In this document: one piece after another, positions 28,636 through 37,876 of the stretch
How the letters are laid out: the number at the start of each line of letters is the position of its first letter
How positions within the stretch are numbered: position 1 is the first letter of the stretch
Origin: Dehalococcoidia bacterium
GTDB lineage: Bacteria; Chloroflexota; Dehalococcoidia; Lucifugimonadales; Lucifugimonadaceae
Direction: 5' to 3'
Length of the DNA stretch: 37,876 bases
Assembly: GCA_014239685.1 (NCBI GenBank)
Contig: JAAZYK010000003.1
Span: 1-37,876, forward strand
The notes under the pieces: generated by a model
What the model was told of the DNA's origin: nothing
Database searches by the model: none
Seen by the model: only the letters and a program-made list of their open reading frames with translations
Program-made: the position numbers and the translations under genes

Positions 28636-30006
28636 TCAGCCAAGTTTTCTGAGTTGCTTCATCATGACGACGGATATCACACTTACTGCAAACAGAATGA
28701 GTGCGAGTACAAAAAGCGTCTTTTCGGCGCCGTACAACTCCATCGCCAATGAAACGGGAAGGATGCCAAGCGGCATTAACCCGAATGTCATTTGGAACAG
28801 GCTCGCCACGCGAGCCCGGTGCTCGTCGTCCGTCAATTCCATGGACAGCGCCTGCCCAAGCGCAAATCTCCCCGATTCCCCGACTCCCATAAAGATCATT
28901 ACGATGAGGCCAACCCAGTAAAACGGTAAGCCCGCAAAAACGACCAGACCGAATGCCGATACAAAAGCAGAAGCCATCAATACAAGGCCGCGCTTTTGAC
29001 CTTCCCGCAGGGCGGCAATGGCAAGCGCGCCTATCAGCGATCCAACTCCCATAACAGCCACCAACACTCCGGTCTTGAAACTGGAAGCATCAAAAATGTC
29101 GCTGGAGATGGCCGGGATCAACATCCTGAACGGCATGGACAGAATCGTCCCGAGCGCCACGAATATGATCACAGACATCAATGTGCGGTGACGCCGAACG
29201 TAGGCGAAACCTTCTGCGGTGTTTGAGAGGATCGAACGACGTGGAGCGTTCGGGTCTGGCGGGAACTGTGGCAACAAGCTTGTCAAACCGATCGCCGCTA
29301 CGTTCAGGGCGGCGACTAGGAAATACACACCCTCGGCGCCTATGAATCCGTAGAGAACCCCGCCAACTGCCGGCGCAACCATTGACGTGAAACTCATTGC
29401 GGCCGAGTTCAACGACATGGCGTTTGACATCAGTTCCATGCCAACGATCTTCGGGATTACGACCTGCCGCGCCGGCATCATAAAGGCGAAGACAGCGCCC
29501 TGCAGAATGGAGGCTACGAGGATGTATTGCCAGACGATCAGATCGGTGAGAATCAGTAACCCGATCGCCATTGCGATTCCTACTTGACCAAACTGGGTCG
29601 CCTGGATAATCGTGCGGCGTTCTATACGTTCCGTAATCGTCCCGCTAAGTACTGATCCAATTAGCAGTGCGGGGGCAAAACCGACGCTCACGATGCCCGT
29701 AAGTGCGTAGGATCCCGTGATCTCATAAACCAGGATGCCGCGTGCAAGCATCTGCATCTGCGTTCCACTCATGCCGGTCATCATGCTTAACCACAGCAGA
29801 CGATAATCCCGGATGCTGAGCGATTCGAAGGTCCGCCCGAGGAGGCGCGACGCGCCGCTCTTACGGTGAGACAGAGGCTCGGATACGTCGGTAACTCCGG
29901 TCGCCGGGGCGCCTGACGGAACCGGATTTAATGATTCGCGATTGGGCCGCATCGCATCGTCCGTAGACGATGCCCCTTGCCCGGTCGTTCGTTCAGAGGC
30001 AGCCAT
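28636..30006 (-). CDS. MFS transporter, tandem paralogue 3
   Basis: 456 aa; YRLLWLSMMTGMSGTQMQMLARGILVYEITGSYALTGIVSVGFAPALLIG, FAFMMPARQVVIPKIVGMELMSNAMSLNSAAMS. Confidence 0.88.
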   Translation of the reverse strand: MAASERTTGQGASSTDDAMRPNRESLNPVPSGAPATGVTDVSEPLSHRKSGASRLLGRTFESLSIRDYRLLWLSMMTGMSGTQMQMLARGILVYEITGSYALTGIVSVGFAPALLIGSVLSGTITERIERRTIIQATQFGQVGIAMAIGLLILTDLIVWQYILVASILQGAVFAFMMPARQVVIPKIVGMELMSNAMSLNSAAMSFTSMVAPAVGGVLYGFIGAEGVYFLVAALNVAAIGLTSLLPQFPPDPNAPRRSILSNTAEGFAYVRRHRTLMSVIIFVALGTILSMPFRMLIPAISSDIFDASSFKTGVLVAVMGVGSLIGALAIAALREGQKRGLVLMASAFVSAFGLVVFAGLPFYWVGLIVMIFMGVGESGRFALGQALSMELTDDEHRARVASLFQMTFGLMPLGILPVSLAMELYGAEKTLFVLALILFAVSVISVVMMKQLRKLG

Positions 30007-30365
30007 TCATTCTCACAGAAGGGATGGTCTCCGGTTCAAGCCTTCACTCCACTATTGAAGCTTGGCCGAACCACCCGTGGAGGTTTAATGACACTGGCGC
30101 GGGCGTGAATGCAAACCGCCCCAGCCGCATCTGTTGGGCGATATCGGGACGATGGAGATCATCATTTGGTCACCGTTGAGTATATACCTGACGATGTTTG
30201 AAAAAGGGCCGTTTCATGGCAAGTTTTCGGTACGTGGAGATCGAACGCCGATACAATCTTCAAACCATTGTTCCCGGGGCGTCATTGCTTCCCTTGACCA
30301 TGCCAATCCCCAGTGATTCACCAATCTCTGCTGTATTCGCCAATTTCGCCAGTAAAAGGAGACCT

Positions 30366-31331
30366 TTGTTAAAAGCGCCAAATCTTCGTGACGTAATCGA
30401 CGCCGGTCGACGAATCGATCCGTACATGCACCGGACGCCGCTCCGACAATATCCGGCGTTAGGACGCCTCATCGGGCCAGGAACAGAACTCTGGGTGAAG
30501 CACGAAAATTATCAGGTACTTGGCTCATTCAAGCCCAGGGGTGGTATCAATCTCGTATCCCAGCTTGGCCCAGACGAACTCGCACGAGGCCTAATGGCGG
30601 CATCCACCGGAAACCACGGCCAATCAGTGGCATTCGCGGGCAAAACTTTCGGAGCTGCAGTGACTATCGTTGTACCGAATGTAGCGAACCCCGGAAAACT
30701 CCAGTCAATGAAGGATCTCGGGGCGACCGTGATTCAACACGGCGACCTGTTTGACGAATCCCACGATTATTCGATGCAACTCGCATCCGAAGAAGGGAAG
30801 CGGCACGTCCACTCGGCAAACGAACCCGACCTGATAGCAGGAGTGGGAACATATTCACTTGAGATCTACGAGGATCTTTCTGACATCGATGTATTGATCG
30901 TTCCCGTTGGAGCGGGCAGCGGAGCCTCCGGTGCGGCAATCGTCACTGCAGCCGTGTCCCCATCGACAGAGGTCATCGCCGTCCAGGCCGAGGCCGCGCC
31001 ATCTGCCCTCAGATCATGGGAATCCGACACCCTGATCGAGGCGCCTATGGCCACAGCCGCCGAAGGGTTAGCGACCGCCCATTCATACGAACTGCCTATG
31101 GGCATCCTGCGGGAGCATGTTAAGACGTTTGTATTGGTGTCTGAAGAGGAGATACGGACCGCGATAGTCCACTATCTGGAACACGCTCGATCGCTTGTGG
31201 AGGGTGCAGGCGTGGTTTCACTAGCGGCGGCGATCAAGTTGAAAGATCGTCTTGTCGGAAAACGCGTGGTCGTCGTAGCAAGCGGCGGGAACCTGTCGAT
31301 GGCGCATCTACGTGAGGCCCTCGAGGGGTAG
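30366..31331 (+). CDS. PLP-dependent fold-type II enzyme, threonine/serine-dehydratase-like
   Basis: ORF track begins at 30198; TTG at 30366 preceded by AGGAG is preferred. PLP-Lys motif GSFKPRGG, STGNHGQSVAFAG, C-terminal SGGNLS. No ACT domain. Confidence 0.87.
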   Translation: MLKAPNLRDVIDAGRRIDPYMHRTPLRQYPALGRLIGPGTELWVKHENYQVLGSFKPRGGINLVSQLGPDELARGLMAASTGNHGQSVAFAGKTFGAAVTIVVPNVANPGKLQSMKDLGATVIQHGDLFDESHDYSMQLASEEGKRHVHSANEPDLIAGVGTYSLEIYEDLSDIDVLIVPVGAGSGASGAAIVTAAVSPSTEVIAVQAEAAPSALRSWESDTLIEAPMATAAEGLATAHSYELPMGILREHVKTFVLVSEEEIRTAIVHYLEHARSLVEGAGVVSLAAAIKLKDRLVGKRVVVVASGGNLSMAHLREALEG

Positions 31332-31506
31332 CGGGGCAAGGAACGCGGGAGCCCGAGGCTCTCGGGGCGGCCAACGTAAGCAAATTGGAGGCTTCACAAC
31401 ACACTCCAATACCGTCATTCTAAGCTCGAAGCGACGAACCTCCTGCCCAACATTTCGTCACGATTATGTGTCGAAATAACCACTAAGGCAGTTAATCAAA
31501 TTCCAC

Positions 31507-32271
31507 TCAGGAACCGACTTTGTCGATGTCCTCGTCCAGAGACTTCACTCTCAGGTAGTCCTCACGGTAAAGTGCATACGCTCGCTCAAGGTACAACTGA
31601 GCTAACTTGCCGCCTACCTCTGTCTTATCCAGAGCGGCATCGATCAGGAGGTCGATGTTCCGGTTGTCTGCGACATGAGTGGCTATCGCCCGCATGTGTG
31701 CCGTGGCCTCACCAGCCGTGTCATGATCCCCACCCTCCGCGGCGAACCTGAGACGCCCCGTAAGCTTCGTCAGCTCCCCAAGTTGATCTGCCTCGCTCAT
31801 CATGGCGTACACCACGTCGTCCACAGCAAACTCGGATGACCCGGGCGCGTCCGTTGCGTTACCTGTTGACTCTCCGAGCGCGGGACTGGACGGCGCTCCA
31901 ATGCGATATCGATCTCCGTACTCGCTCAGGACTTCGCCGATCACGCCCATCATGTTGGCCGCATCTGAGATCGGCTTGCTTCCAGCAAAAATCAGGTCGT
32001 CGCTTCGCGCCTCCGCTACGGACACAAGGAATTCGTAACTTTCCACCGGCTCAGGTGCGGGAGGAAATGCGAACGCAGATAGATCAGCCTCGCCGCCCAT
32101 AGGCAACTGTCCTGCAAGGAATGGCGGTACGTACTTCTGCAGGTCCACACTGACCGGGAGCAGGATCAAGTAAGTCGCGGAAATTGTGTCAGGGTTTGCT
32201 GTATCCCGGAAATACACTAGAGCGTGACCACGCGGGGAATTCGCATCTCCCCGTTCGAAATTCAGATCCAT
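31507..32271 (-). CDS. Conserved-looking hypothetical protein
   Basis: 254 aa ORF of plausible composition, helical C-terminal half; convergent with the upstream gene and divergent from pyrD; no family recognised. Confidence 0.6.
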   Translation of the reverse strand: MDLNFERGDANSPRGHALVYFRDTANPDTISATYLILLPVSVDLQKYVPPFLAGQLPMGGEADLSAFAFPPAPEPVESYEFLVSVAEARSDDLIFAGSKPISDAANMMGVIGEVLSEYGDRYRIGAPSSPALGESTGNATDAPGSSEFAVDDVVYAMMSEADQLGELTKLTGRLRFAAEGGDHDTAGEATAHMRAIATHVADNRNIDLLIDAALDKTEVGGKLAQLYLERAYALYREDYLRVKSLDEDIDKVGS

Positions 32272-32445
32272 CGTTCGGCGGCCTCGTGCCTCTCTGATCC
32301 TACGTGCTCAAATCACAGAGCATTACGCGTGCTCCGGTCTGTATCGTATACCCGCACCGAAGTGCTCACGACAGACAACCATGGCGCGGAACGTCCGTGC
32401 CGTTTATTTCCATAATCCTCAAGGAAAGGACCGGACGCAGACCAT

Positions 32446-33498
32446 ATGGGCCTGTACAGCGCAGTCGCAAGACCGTTCCTTTTCCGATTTCCACCAGAAA
32501 CGGCACACCGTATCGGCGATTTAACACTTCGGGTATCGCCGATCTGGTCGGCGCTTCGGCCATTTCTGGAAACTCGCGATGCCCGCCTCGAAACTAAGGT
32601 CGCCGGCATCACATTTCCTAACCCGGTAGGAGTAGCAGCCGGGTTGGACAAGGATTGCCGTTTCCTCCCCGGTCTTATGGATATCGGCTTCGGATTTGCC
32701 ACCGGCGGAACGGTCACAAAAGACGCCCGGCCCGGAAACCCCATTCCGAGAGTGATACGGGAGACAAAACAGCAAGCGCTCCTGAACGCCCTTGGGTTTC
32801 CCGGCGAGGGGTTGGATACGGTGGAATCACGGCTTCGGAATCTGCCCGAGTCTCGTCGGTCACGAATCCTGGTGAGTATCTCCGGGACCGAAGTCGAAGA
32901 CATTTCGGAATGCCATCGACGTCTACAACCGCTCGTCGCCGGTGTGGAAGTAAACGTGTCCAGCCCGAATACAGCCGGCCTGCGGACCTTCCATGAACCT
33001 GAACATCTGGCACGGCTGGTCTCGGCGTTAGTCGACCAACGCGACAGACCCCTGTTTGTAAAACTACCCCCTTGGCGCTCGGACGAAGAGCGGGACGAGA
33101 TGATACCGATGGCCCGGACTTCAATCGCGTCCGGCGCTGATGGATTAGTCATCGCCAATACTCACCCGACGGACGACAAACGGTTGGCCGTAGGCCGCGG
33201 CGGTTTCTCCGGCGCGCCCCTATTCGACGACACACTACGCATGGTGTCTGAGGCAAGGAAAAAATTGGGGGATGATTTCGCCCTCATCGCTTGCGGTGGC
33301 GTGAGGACGGCAGATCAGGTCTGGCAACTCCTAGAGGTTGGTGCAACGGCTATACAGCTGTACACGTCGTTCATTTATGAAGGGCCTGGTCTACCGGGCC
33401 GCATCAATCGGGAACTTCTGAAGCGTATGAAAGCGTCCGGTGCGAGTGCCTTGCCCACCACAAGATCCACCTCTCCCGCCGGGAGAGAATCAGGTTGA
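32446..33498 (+). CDS. pyrD: Dihydroorotate dehydrogenase (quinone), class 2
   Basis: 350 aa; class-2-like N-terminus (LYSAVARPFLFRFPPETAHRIG), NPVGVAAGLDKD, NALGFPGEG, VEVNVSSPNTAGLR (Ser base), IACGGVRTADQVWQLLEVGATAIQLYTSFIYEGP. Confidence 0.95.
   Translation: MGLYSAVARPFLFRFPPETAHRIGDLTLRVSPIWSALRPFLETRDARLETKVAGITFPNPVGVAAGLDKDCRFLPGLMDIGFGFATGGTVTKDARPGNPIPRVIRETKQQALLNALGFPGEGLDTVESRLRNLPESRRSRILVSISGTEVEDISECHRRLQPLVAGVEVNVSSPNTAGLRTFHEPEHLARLVSALVDQRDRPLFVKLPPWRSDEERDEMIPMARTSIASGADGLVIANTHPTDDKRLAVGRGGFSGAPLFDDTLRMVSEARKKLGDDFALIACGGVRTADQVWQLLEVGATAIQLYTSFIYEGPGLPGRINRELLKRMKASGASALPTTRSTSPAGRESG
33471..33487. repeat. Short perfect inverted repeat at the pyrD 3' end, REP-like
   Basis: CTCTCCCG-C-CGGGAGAG, followed by AATCAGGTTGAGG; encodes the last residues of PyrD (TSPAGRESG). 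Confidence 0.5.
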
Positions 33499-33618
33499 GG
33501 AAATCGACTACGGACAGAAATCCGTGACGCGGGCCAAACTCGAATATTTTAACGTCGAGAACCTCAAGGTACTTTCGTTCGCCTTGACGCTCGGCGTTAT
33601 TACACCTCGCACACGTTC

Positions 33619-34632
33619 CTATTCCACTCGCGTCGCCAGGAGATTTTCGATGTCCGCCCGTCTGCCCATCGATTCCTGAGCGCCCTCGTTTGAAACCGCG
33701 ACAGCGCCACTGGCCATCGCGAGCCACACCGATTCTTGTATGCCCTTTCCTTCAGTCAGCCCGACAGCAAGACCAGCGTTAAAGGCATCACCAGCTGCAA
33801 CCGTCGCTACCGGCGTGACCTTGAACGGCGGAAAGTAGCCCTCAAACTCCACCGAAGCCACGTAAGCACCTTCTTCGCCAAGTTTCACCACGGCTACTGG
33901 AGTTCCCTGCTTACGCAACTCCAGTGCCGCCTTCTCCGCAGACTTCACGTCGCTCACCTTGATCCCGGTCAACGACTCCGCTTCGTGTTGGTTCGGCGTG
34001 ATCACATGAGCTAGGCTCAGAAATTCTTCCGGTTGGGTATCTCGTACCGGCGCCGGATCAAGTACAACCGTCACCCCTGCATCACGTGCGGCGCGCATGC
34101 ACTCAAGCGTGACGTCCATCGATATCTCTTGCTGGGCAAGCAACACCGACACGCTGCGCACGATCCCTGTGAAATCTTCCACCTGCCTCGGACCACAGGT
34201 CGCGTTCGCCCCGTAAACCGGGAGCACATAGTTCTCGGCCGTATCATCGATAAAGATCAGTGCCACACCGGATGACTGTGAGGCGTCAACTCTGGTGAAT
34301 TCGCAATCGATACCCTCCGTCTCCATGCTCGACACAAGCTCACGGCCGAACGGATCATCTCCCACCTGACCGATCATCACCGCGGTGCCTACATTACGGG
34401 CGAGCCGCGCGACCCCAACAGCCTGGTTCGCACCCTTACCACCACCACCGGTCGAAAAGCTGTTGCCCTCGAACGTTTCCCCCGGATGTGGCAACCGTTC
34501 GCCCTGAATGAACAGGTCCATATTCAGGCCACCGACTACGGCGATCTTGCCACCCATTCGCGTTTCGAGTGTCATCCGGGCCTCAGTCCTTAACATTGCA
34601 TTCGCTCTGTTGGTGTTCAAATCGTAGATCAC
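33619..34632 (-). CDS. rbsK: Ribokinase-like PfkB-family sugar kinase
   Basis: 337 aa; VVGGLNMDLFIQGERLPHPGETFEGNSFSTGGGGKGANQAVGVARL, PVATVAAGDAFNAGLAVGL. Start may be at M20 (34575) or later. Confidence 0.9.
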   Translation of the reverse strand: MIYDLNTNRANAMLRTEARMTLETRMGGKIAVVGGLNMDLFIQGERLPHPGETFEGNSFSTGGGGKGANQAVGVARLARNVGTAVMIGQVGDDPFGRELVSSMETEGIDCEFTRVDASQSSGVALIFIDDTAENYVLPVYGANATCGPRQVEDFTGIVRSVSVLLAQQEISMDVTLECMRAARDAGVTVVLDPAPVRDTQPEEFLSLAHVITPNQHEAESLTGIKVSDVKSAEKAALELRKQGTPVAVVKLGEEGAYVASVEFEGYFPPFKVTPVATVAAGDAFNAGLAVGLTEGKGIQESVWLAMASGAVAVSNEGAQESMGRRADIENLLATRVE

Positions 34633-34651
34633 TCAAAATAGTTTCCTCGGG

Positions 34652-35674
34652 CTAATCCGAGAGGAGATTACGGCTCAGCAACTCTTCAAGCGCCTGCGCC
34701 ACTCCGTCGGCGCAGGGTCCGGGGATCAGAGTATCCGCCGAATTCCTTGCGGCCGGATGTGCGTCGCCGACCGCAATCCCAAGTCCGGCCCATCTCAGCA
34801 TCTCGACATCGCCCACCCCGTCCCCGAACGCTACGACCTCATCCGGCGTTACACCGAGTCCATCAAGCACTGTGGTCAACGCTTTTAACTTTCCAGCGTC
34901 GGGGCTTGCGATCTCACAAAAATGAGGCAATGAGTGAGTCACCAGAGCGCGATCACCGAAATGACGGGTTAGCCGTTCAGCCCGAAGTCCGGTCGGCCCT
35001 GGCTCATCGACCGTAAGAATCAACGTCGGTCCTCCATCAGATACGTCTACGTCGGCAAGAGAGTCGACGACATGCAACTCTTGCTCCATACGCAGCGCGT
35101 AGCCTTCTGCCCATTCCGATCGTACTTCCACGTACATGTCATCGTTCAGCAGCATGCTCACCTGCCCGCTCCCGCCGTCCAGCAACCCGAGTGCTTCTCC
35201 CACCAACTCTGAATTCATACGGGTGTGCCTGAGCACCTGCCCGGAGGATGGATCAGCCGTCACTGCACCCTGATAGCAAACCAACGGTCCGTTTGTCTTA
35301 AGCGCCCGTGCAAATACGAGCGCCGAACCGAGTATTCGACCGGTCGCGATCAAGACCGTCGCCCCTACGGCTTGTGACGCGGCAACAGCAGCCCGCAACC
35401 GCGGAGAAAGCAGAAGATCGGGGCCGACGATCGTGCCATCGATATCAAGCGCTACTACGCGATACCCGGCCCCATGTCCGTAACCGTCACCAGGTTCAGA
35501 GAGTCCTAATATCTCGTCGCTCAACTGGTCACTGGTCGTTTCATTGTTGTCGTTGCTCGCAAACGCGTTTATTCCGTGAAATATGGACCATAGTTGAGGA
35601 TGTTTAGCCCCGCTCCCCCGCCGAGTGGGAGTAATATCCGGCAGAATCTTAACGCCAGTACGCGAGATGTTCAT
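34652..35674 (-). CDS. Cof-type HAD-superfamily hydrolase
   Basis: 340 aa; VVALDIDGTIVGPDLLLSPRLRAAVAASQAVGATVLIATGR, VVAFGDGVGDVEMLRWAGLGIAVGDAHPAARNSADTL. N-terminal ~80 aa may be over-extended. Confidence 0.88.
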   Translation of the reverse strand: MNISRTGVKILPDITPTRRGSGAKHPQLWSIFHGINAFASNDNNETTSDQLSDEILGLSEPGDGYGHGAGYRVVALDIDGTIVGPDLLLSPRLRAAVAASQAVGATVLIATGRILGSALVFARALKTNGPLVCYQGAVTADPSSGQVLRHTRMNSELVGEALGLLDGGSGQVSMLLNDDMYVEVRSEWAEGYALRMEQELHVVDSLADVDVSDGGPTLILTVDEPGPTGLRAERLTRHFGDRALVTHSLPHFCEIASPDAGKLKALTTVLDGLGVTPDEVVAFGDGVGDVEMLRWAGLGIAVGDAHPAARNSADTLIPGPCADGVAQALEELLSRNLLSD

Positions 35675-35767
35675 CCGACCGGATAAAGCACTCGGTACTT
35701 TATTGCACCCAGACCATCAGCTGAACCGACACCACCGCCGGAGTTGACTGGCACAGGAGAAATCGCC

Positions 35768-36847
35768 TTGAAGATTACGTCCCATGAAGTGATTACCGTT
35801 AACGTGCCTATGGAGGCCGCTCTTATGGGCCGCACCGAGTCACCGCACACGATTTTAAGATTACGTACCGACGAGGGTATCGAGGGCATCGGATGGGCGT
35901 TCATCTTCGGTCCGATGGGCCCGGCACTCGCGAAAGCGTTGGACGGCGTTGCCGAACTGCTCCACGGCGAAGACCCAATGCTGCGTGAACATATCGACGG
36001 AATTGTCGACGCCGCGACATCAGGTTCCGGACCCGGCATGTCCCACTACGTCAGGGCAGTGATTAACTTCGCTGTGTGGGACATCACCGGGAAGGCCCTC
36101 GGGCAGCCGGTATGGAAGCTGCTTGGTGGCGCACATGCCGAATCTGTGACCACATACGCCAGCGGTTGGCTATGGCGCGATTACGATCTGGACGCGTTGG
36201 AGAAGACGGCCGGAAAATTGGTTGAGCGAGGCTTCACATCCATGAAGTTCCGTTGTGGGGCGGAGGCCCGTATGTCTGACGAAGCCGAGCGGGCTCGCGT
36301 GATGCGCAACGCTGTTGGCGATGACATCACGATCATGGTGGATATCAACCAGGGCTGGGACATTCCACGCGCCATGGAAGGCGCTCGTCACTTCGAGGCG
36401 CAGAACGTCTACTGGCTGGAAGACCCGATCGACTACCGGGACGTGCAGGGTTATTCCCAGCTTGTGAACGCCACGGACATCTCTATCACACACGGCGAGT
36501 ACAACTACGGTTTCGAACCGTTTGGCCCCATCGCCGATCACCGCGCTGCCGATATTTTCATGATCGATGCCCACCACGTTGGCGGCATCGACGCCTGGAA
36601 GCGGGCAGCTGACATCGCCACAAGCGTATTCCGGCCGTTCGTGACCCACCTGAGTCCGGAAATCGCAGTCCACCTTGCAGCCGGAATCAACGGCGTGAAG
36701 ACCGTGGAATTCATGCCGTGGTCGTTCAATCTTTGGGAAAAGCCTATGGACATCAACGCGGAAGGCGAGCTGATCGTTCCGCAAGAGCCGGGTCTTGGCG
36801 TGACGCTCAATGAAGATCTGGTGAAATCGAACCGGATGGACGTTTAG
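35768..36847 (+). CDS. Enolase-superfamily protein, mandelate racemase subgroup (copy 1)
   Basis: TTG start with AGGAGA upstream. MKFR (KxR), metal ligands VDIN, WLEDPI, THGE; MIDA and VTHLSPEIAVHLAA (Asp-His dyad positions); TVEFMPWS. Confidence 0.9.
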   Translation: MKITSHEVITVNVPMEAALMGRTESPHTILRLRTDEGIEGIGWAFIFGPMGPALAKALDGVAELLHGEDPMLREHIDGIVDAATSGSGPGMSHYVRAVINFAVWDITGKALGQPVWKLLGGAHAESVTTYASGWLWRDYDLDALEKTAGKLVERGFTSMKFRCGAEARMSDEAERARVMRNAVGDDITIMVDINQGWDIPRAMEGARHFEAQNVYWLEDPIDYRDVQGYSQLVNATDISITHGEYNYGFEPFGPIADHRAADIFMIDAHHVGGIDAWKRAADIATSVFRPFVTHLSPEIAVHLAAGINGVKTVEFMPWSFNLWEKPMDINAEGELIVPQEPGLGVTLNEDLVKSNRMDV

Positions 36848-36899
36848 TCGCTACCTCAGCAATCGAATACAAACTTGTAATCAGGCGGAGAGTTATCTC

Positions 36900-37876
36900 T
36901 TGAAAATCGTCTCTCATGAAATCGTGTGGGTAGATGTGCCCCTCCCCAGGCCATTTGTTTCCGGAAGCGGATTTCGAGCCTCCGAGGTGCGGCACGTCGT
37001 CCTAAAACTTAGAACGGACGACGGTATTGAAGGACTCGGCTGGGCTTACGCGCACTCCCACACGATGCTGCCCGCGCTGGGTTCGGCAATCGACGACGTA
37101 GCTACGATGATTCAGGGCATGGACCCGTTCATGCGGAACGAGATTCAGAATCGCATCAACCGCGCAACGCAATGGACCGGTGGCGGGCTCAACGAATGGG
37201 TGTCCGCTGTTATCAATTTTGCTTTGTACGACATTGCCGGGAAGGCGCTTGGCCAGCCGGTATACAAGATTCTCGGCGGACTACACACGGAGTCTGTACC
37301 AACGTACGCTAGCCACAAGTTGTGGCGCGACTGGTCGCTGGATGATCTCGCTACCGGCGCGGCAGAGATCAAGGCGGACGGCTTTAAGATGCTCAAGTTC
37401 CGGGTCGGAGCAAACGACGCCGCACTGGACGAAAGGGAGAGAGCGAAAGTCGTTCGGGAAGCAGTCGGCCCCGACTATCCGATCGCCGTGGACATCAACC
37501 AGGGATGGGATGTGGCACGGACAATGGAGGTCGTGCCTTATCTGGAAGAGTTCCGCGTGCACTGGCTCGAGGACCCGATCCACCGGCACGACTTTGTCGG
37601 ATATCGGCATCTAGTCGATGCGCTCAACATTGCCATCACCCACGGCGAAAACCTGTGGGACTGGCGACTTTTCCTAGATGTGGTGAAGCAGGGCGCGGTA
37701 GATATTGCCATGATTGATGCCCACCACGTCGGTGGCATAGATGGCTTCATTAAGGCCGCCGCTGTGTGCGACGCGGCGTATCGGCCAGTGGTTACCCACC
37801 TATCTCCTGAGATCGCTGTCCATCTCGGTGCCTCGGTGTCGAACTGCACGTTGGTCGAGTACATGCACTGGTCGTT
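36900..37876 (+). CDS. Enolase-superfamily protein, mandelate racemase subgroup (copy 2), truncated by the window end
   Basis: Not in the ORF track. Hand translation from TTG: LKIVSHEIVWVDVPLPRPFVSGSG...KMLKFRVG...AVDINQGWDVA...WLEDPIHRHDF...ITHGEN...MIDAHHVGGIDG...VTHLSPEIAVHLGASVSNCTLVEYMHWS; no stop before 37876. Confidence 0.88.
   Translation, partial: MKIVSHEIVWVDVPLPRPFVSGSGFRASEVRHVVLKLRTDDGIEGLGWAYAHSHTMLPALGSAIDDVATMIQGMDPFMRNEIQNRINRATQWTGGGLNEWVSAVINFALYDIAGKALGQPVYKILGGLHTESVPTYASHKLWRDWSLDDLATGAAEIKADGFKMLKFRVGANDAALDERERAKVVREAVGPDYPIAVDINQGWDVARTMEVVPYLEEFRVHWLEDPIHRHDFVGYRHLVDALNIAITHGENLWDWRLFLDVVKQGAVDIAMIDAHHVGGIDGFIKAAAVCDAAYRPVVTHLSPEIAVHLGASVSNCTLVEYMHWS

Noticed and set aside
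31352-31366. CCCGAG-GCT-CTCGGG hairpin after the PLP-enzyme gene
   Set aside because: Six-bp stem without a T-tract; too weak to call a terminator.
1-37876. Search for CRISPR arrays, tRNA/rRNA genes, IS elements and phage genes
   Set aside because: No regularly spaced repeats, no convincing T-loop/cloverleaf context and no transposase, integrase or phage-type ORFs were seen; a tRNAscan-SE/Infernal run would be needed to exclude small RNAs formally.

Overview
The window is about 37.9 kb of moderately GC-rich bacterial DNA, densely packed with protein-coding genes. I recognise no rRNA, tRNA, CRISPR array, transposase or prophage. The gene content (futalosine menaquinone genes, LLM flavin oxidoreductase, Ldh2-type dehydrogenase, sulfite-oxidase-like protein, tandem enolase-superfamily proteins, many MFS transporters) is reminiscent of Chloroflexota, in particular SAR202-like lineages; this is inference and untested. 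The best-supported system is an apparent eight-gene minus-strand operon (about 23.1 to 15.2 kb): TetR regulator - UbiA/MqnP - UbiX/MqnM - UbiD/MqnL - MqnE - MqnA - MqnC - MqnD. A sigma70-like promoter and a 22-bp palindromic TetR-type operator overlap the predicted transcription start. Other notable loci are three tandem paralogous MFS transporters; two tandem mandelate-racemase-type enolase-superfamily genes, the second running off the right edge and absent from the ORF track; a large repeat-rich beta-type protein truncated at the left edge; and a sulfite-oxidase-like protein with a Cys-containing N-terminus and no obvious export signal. All calls come from reading the sequence and the supplied ORFs; no database search was run.
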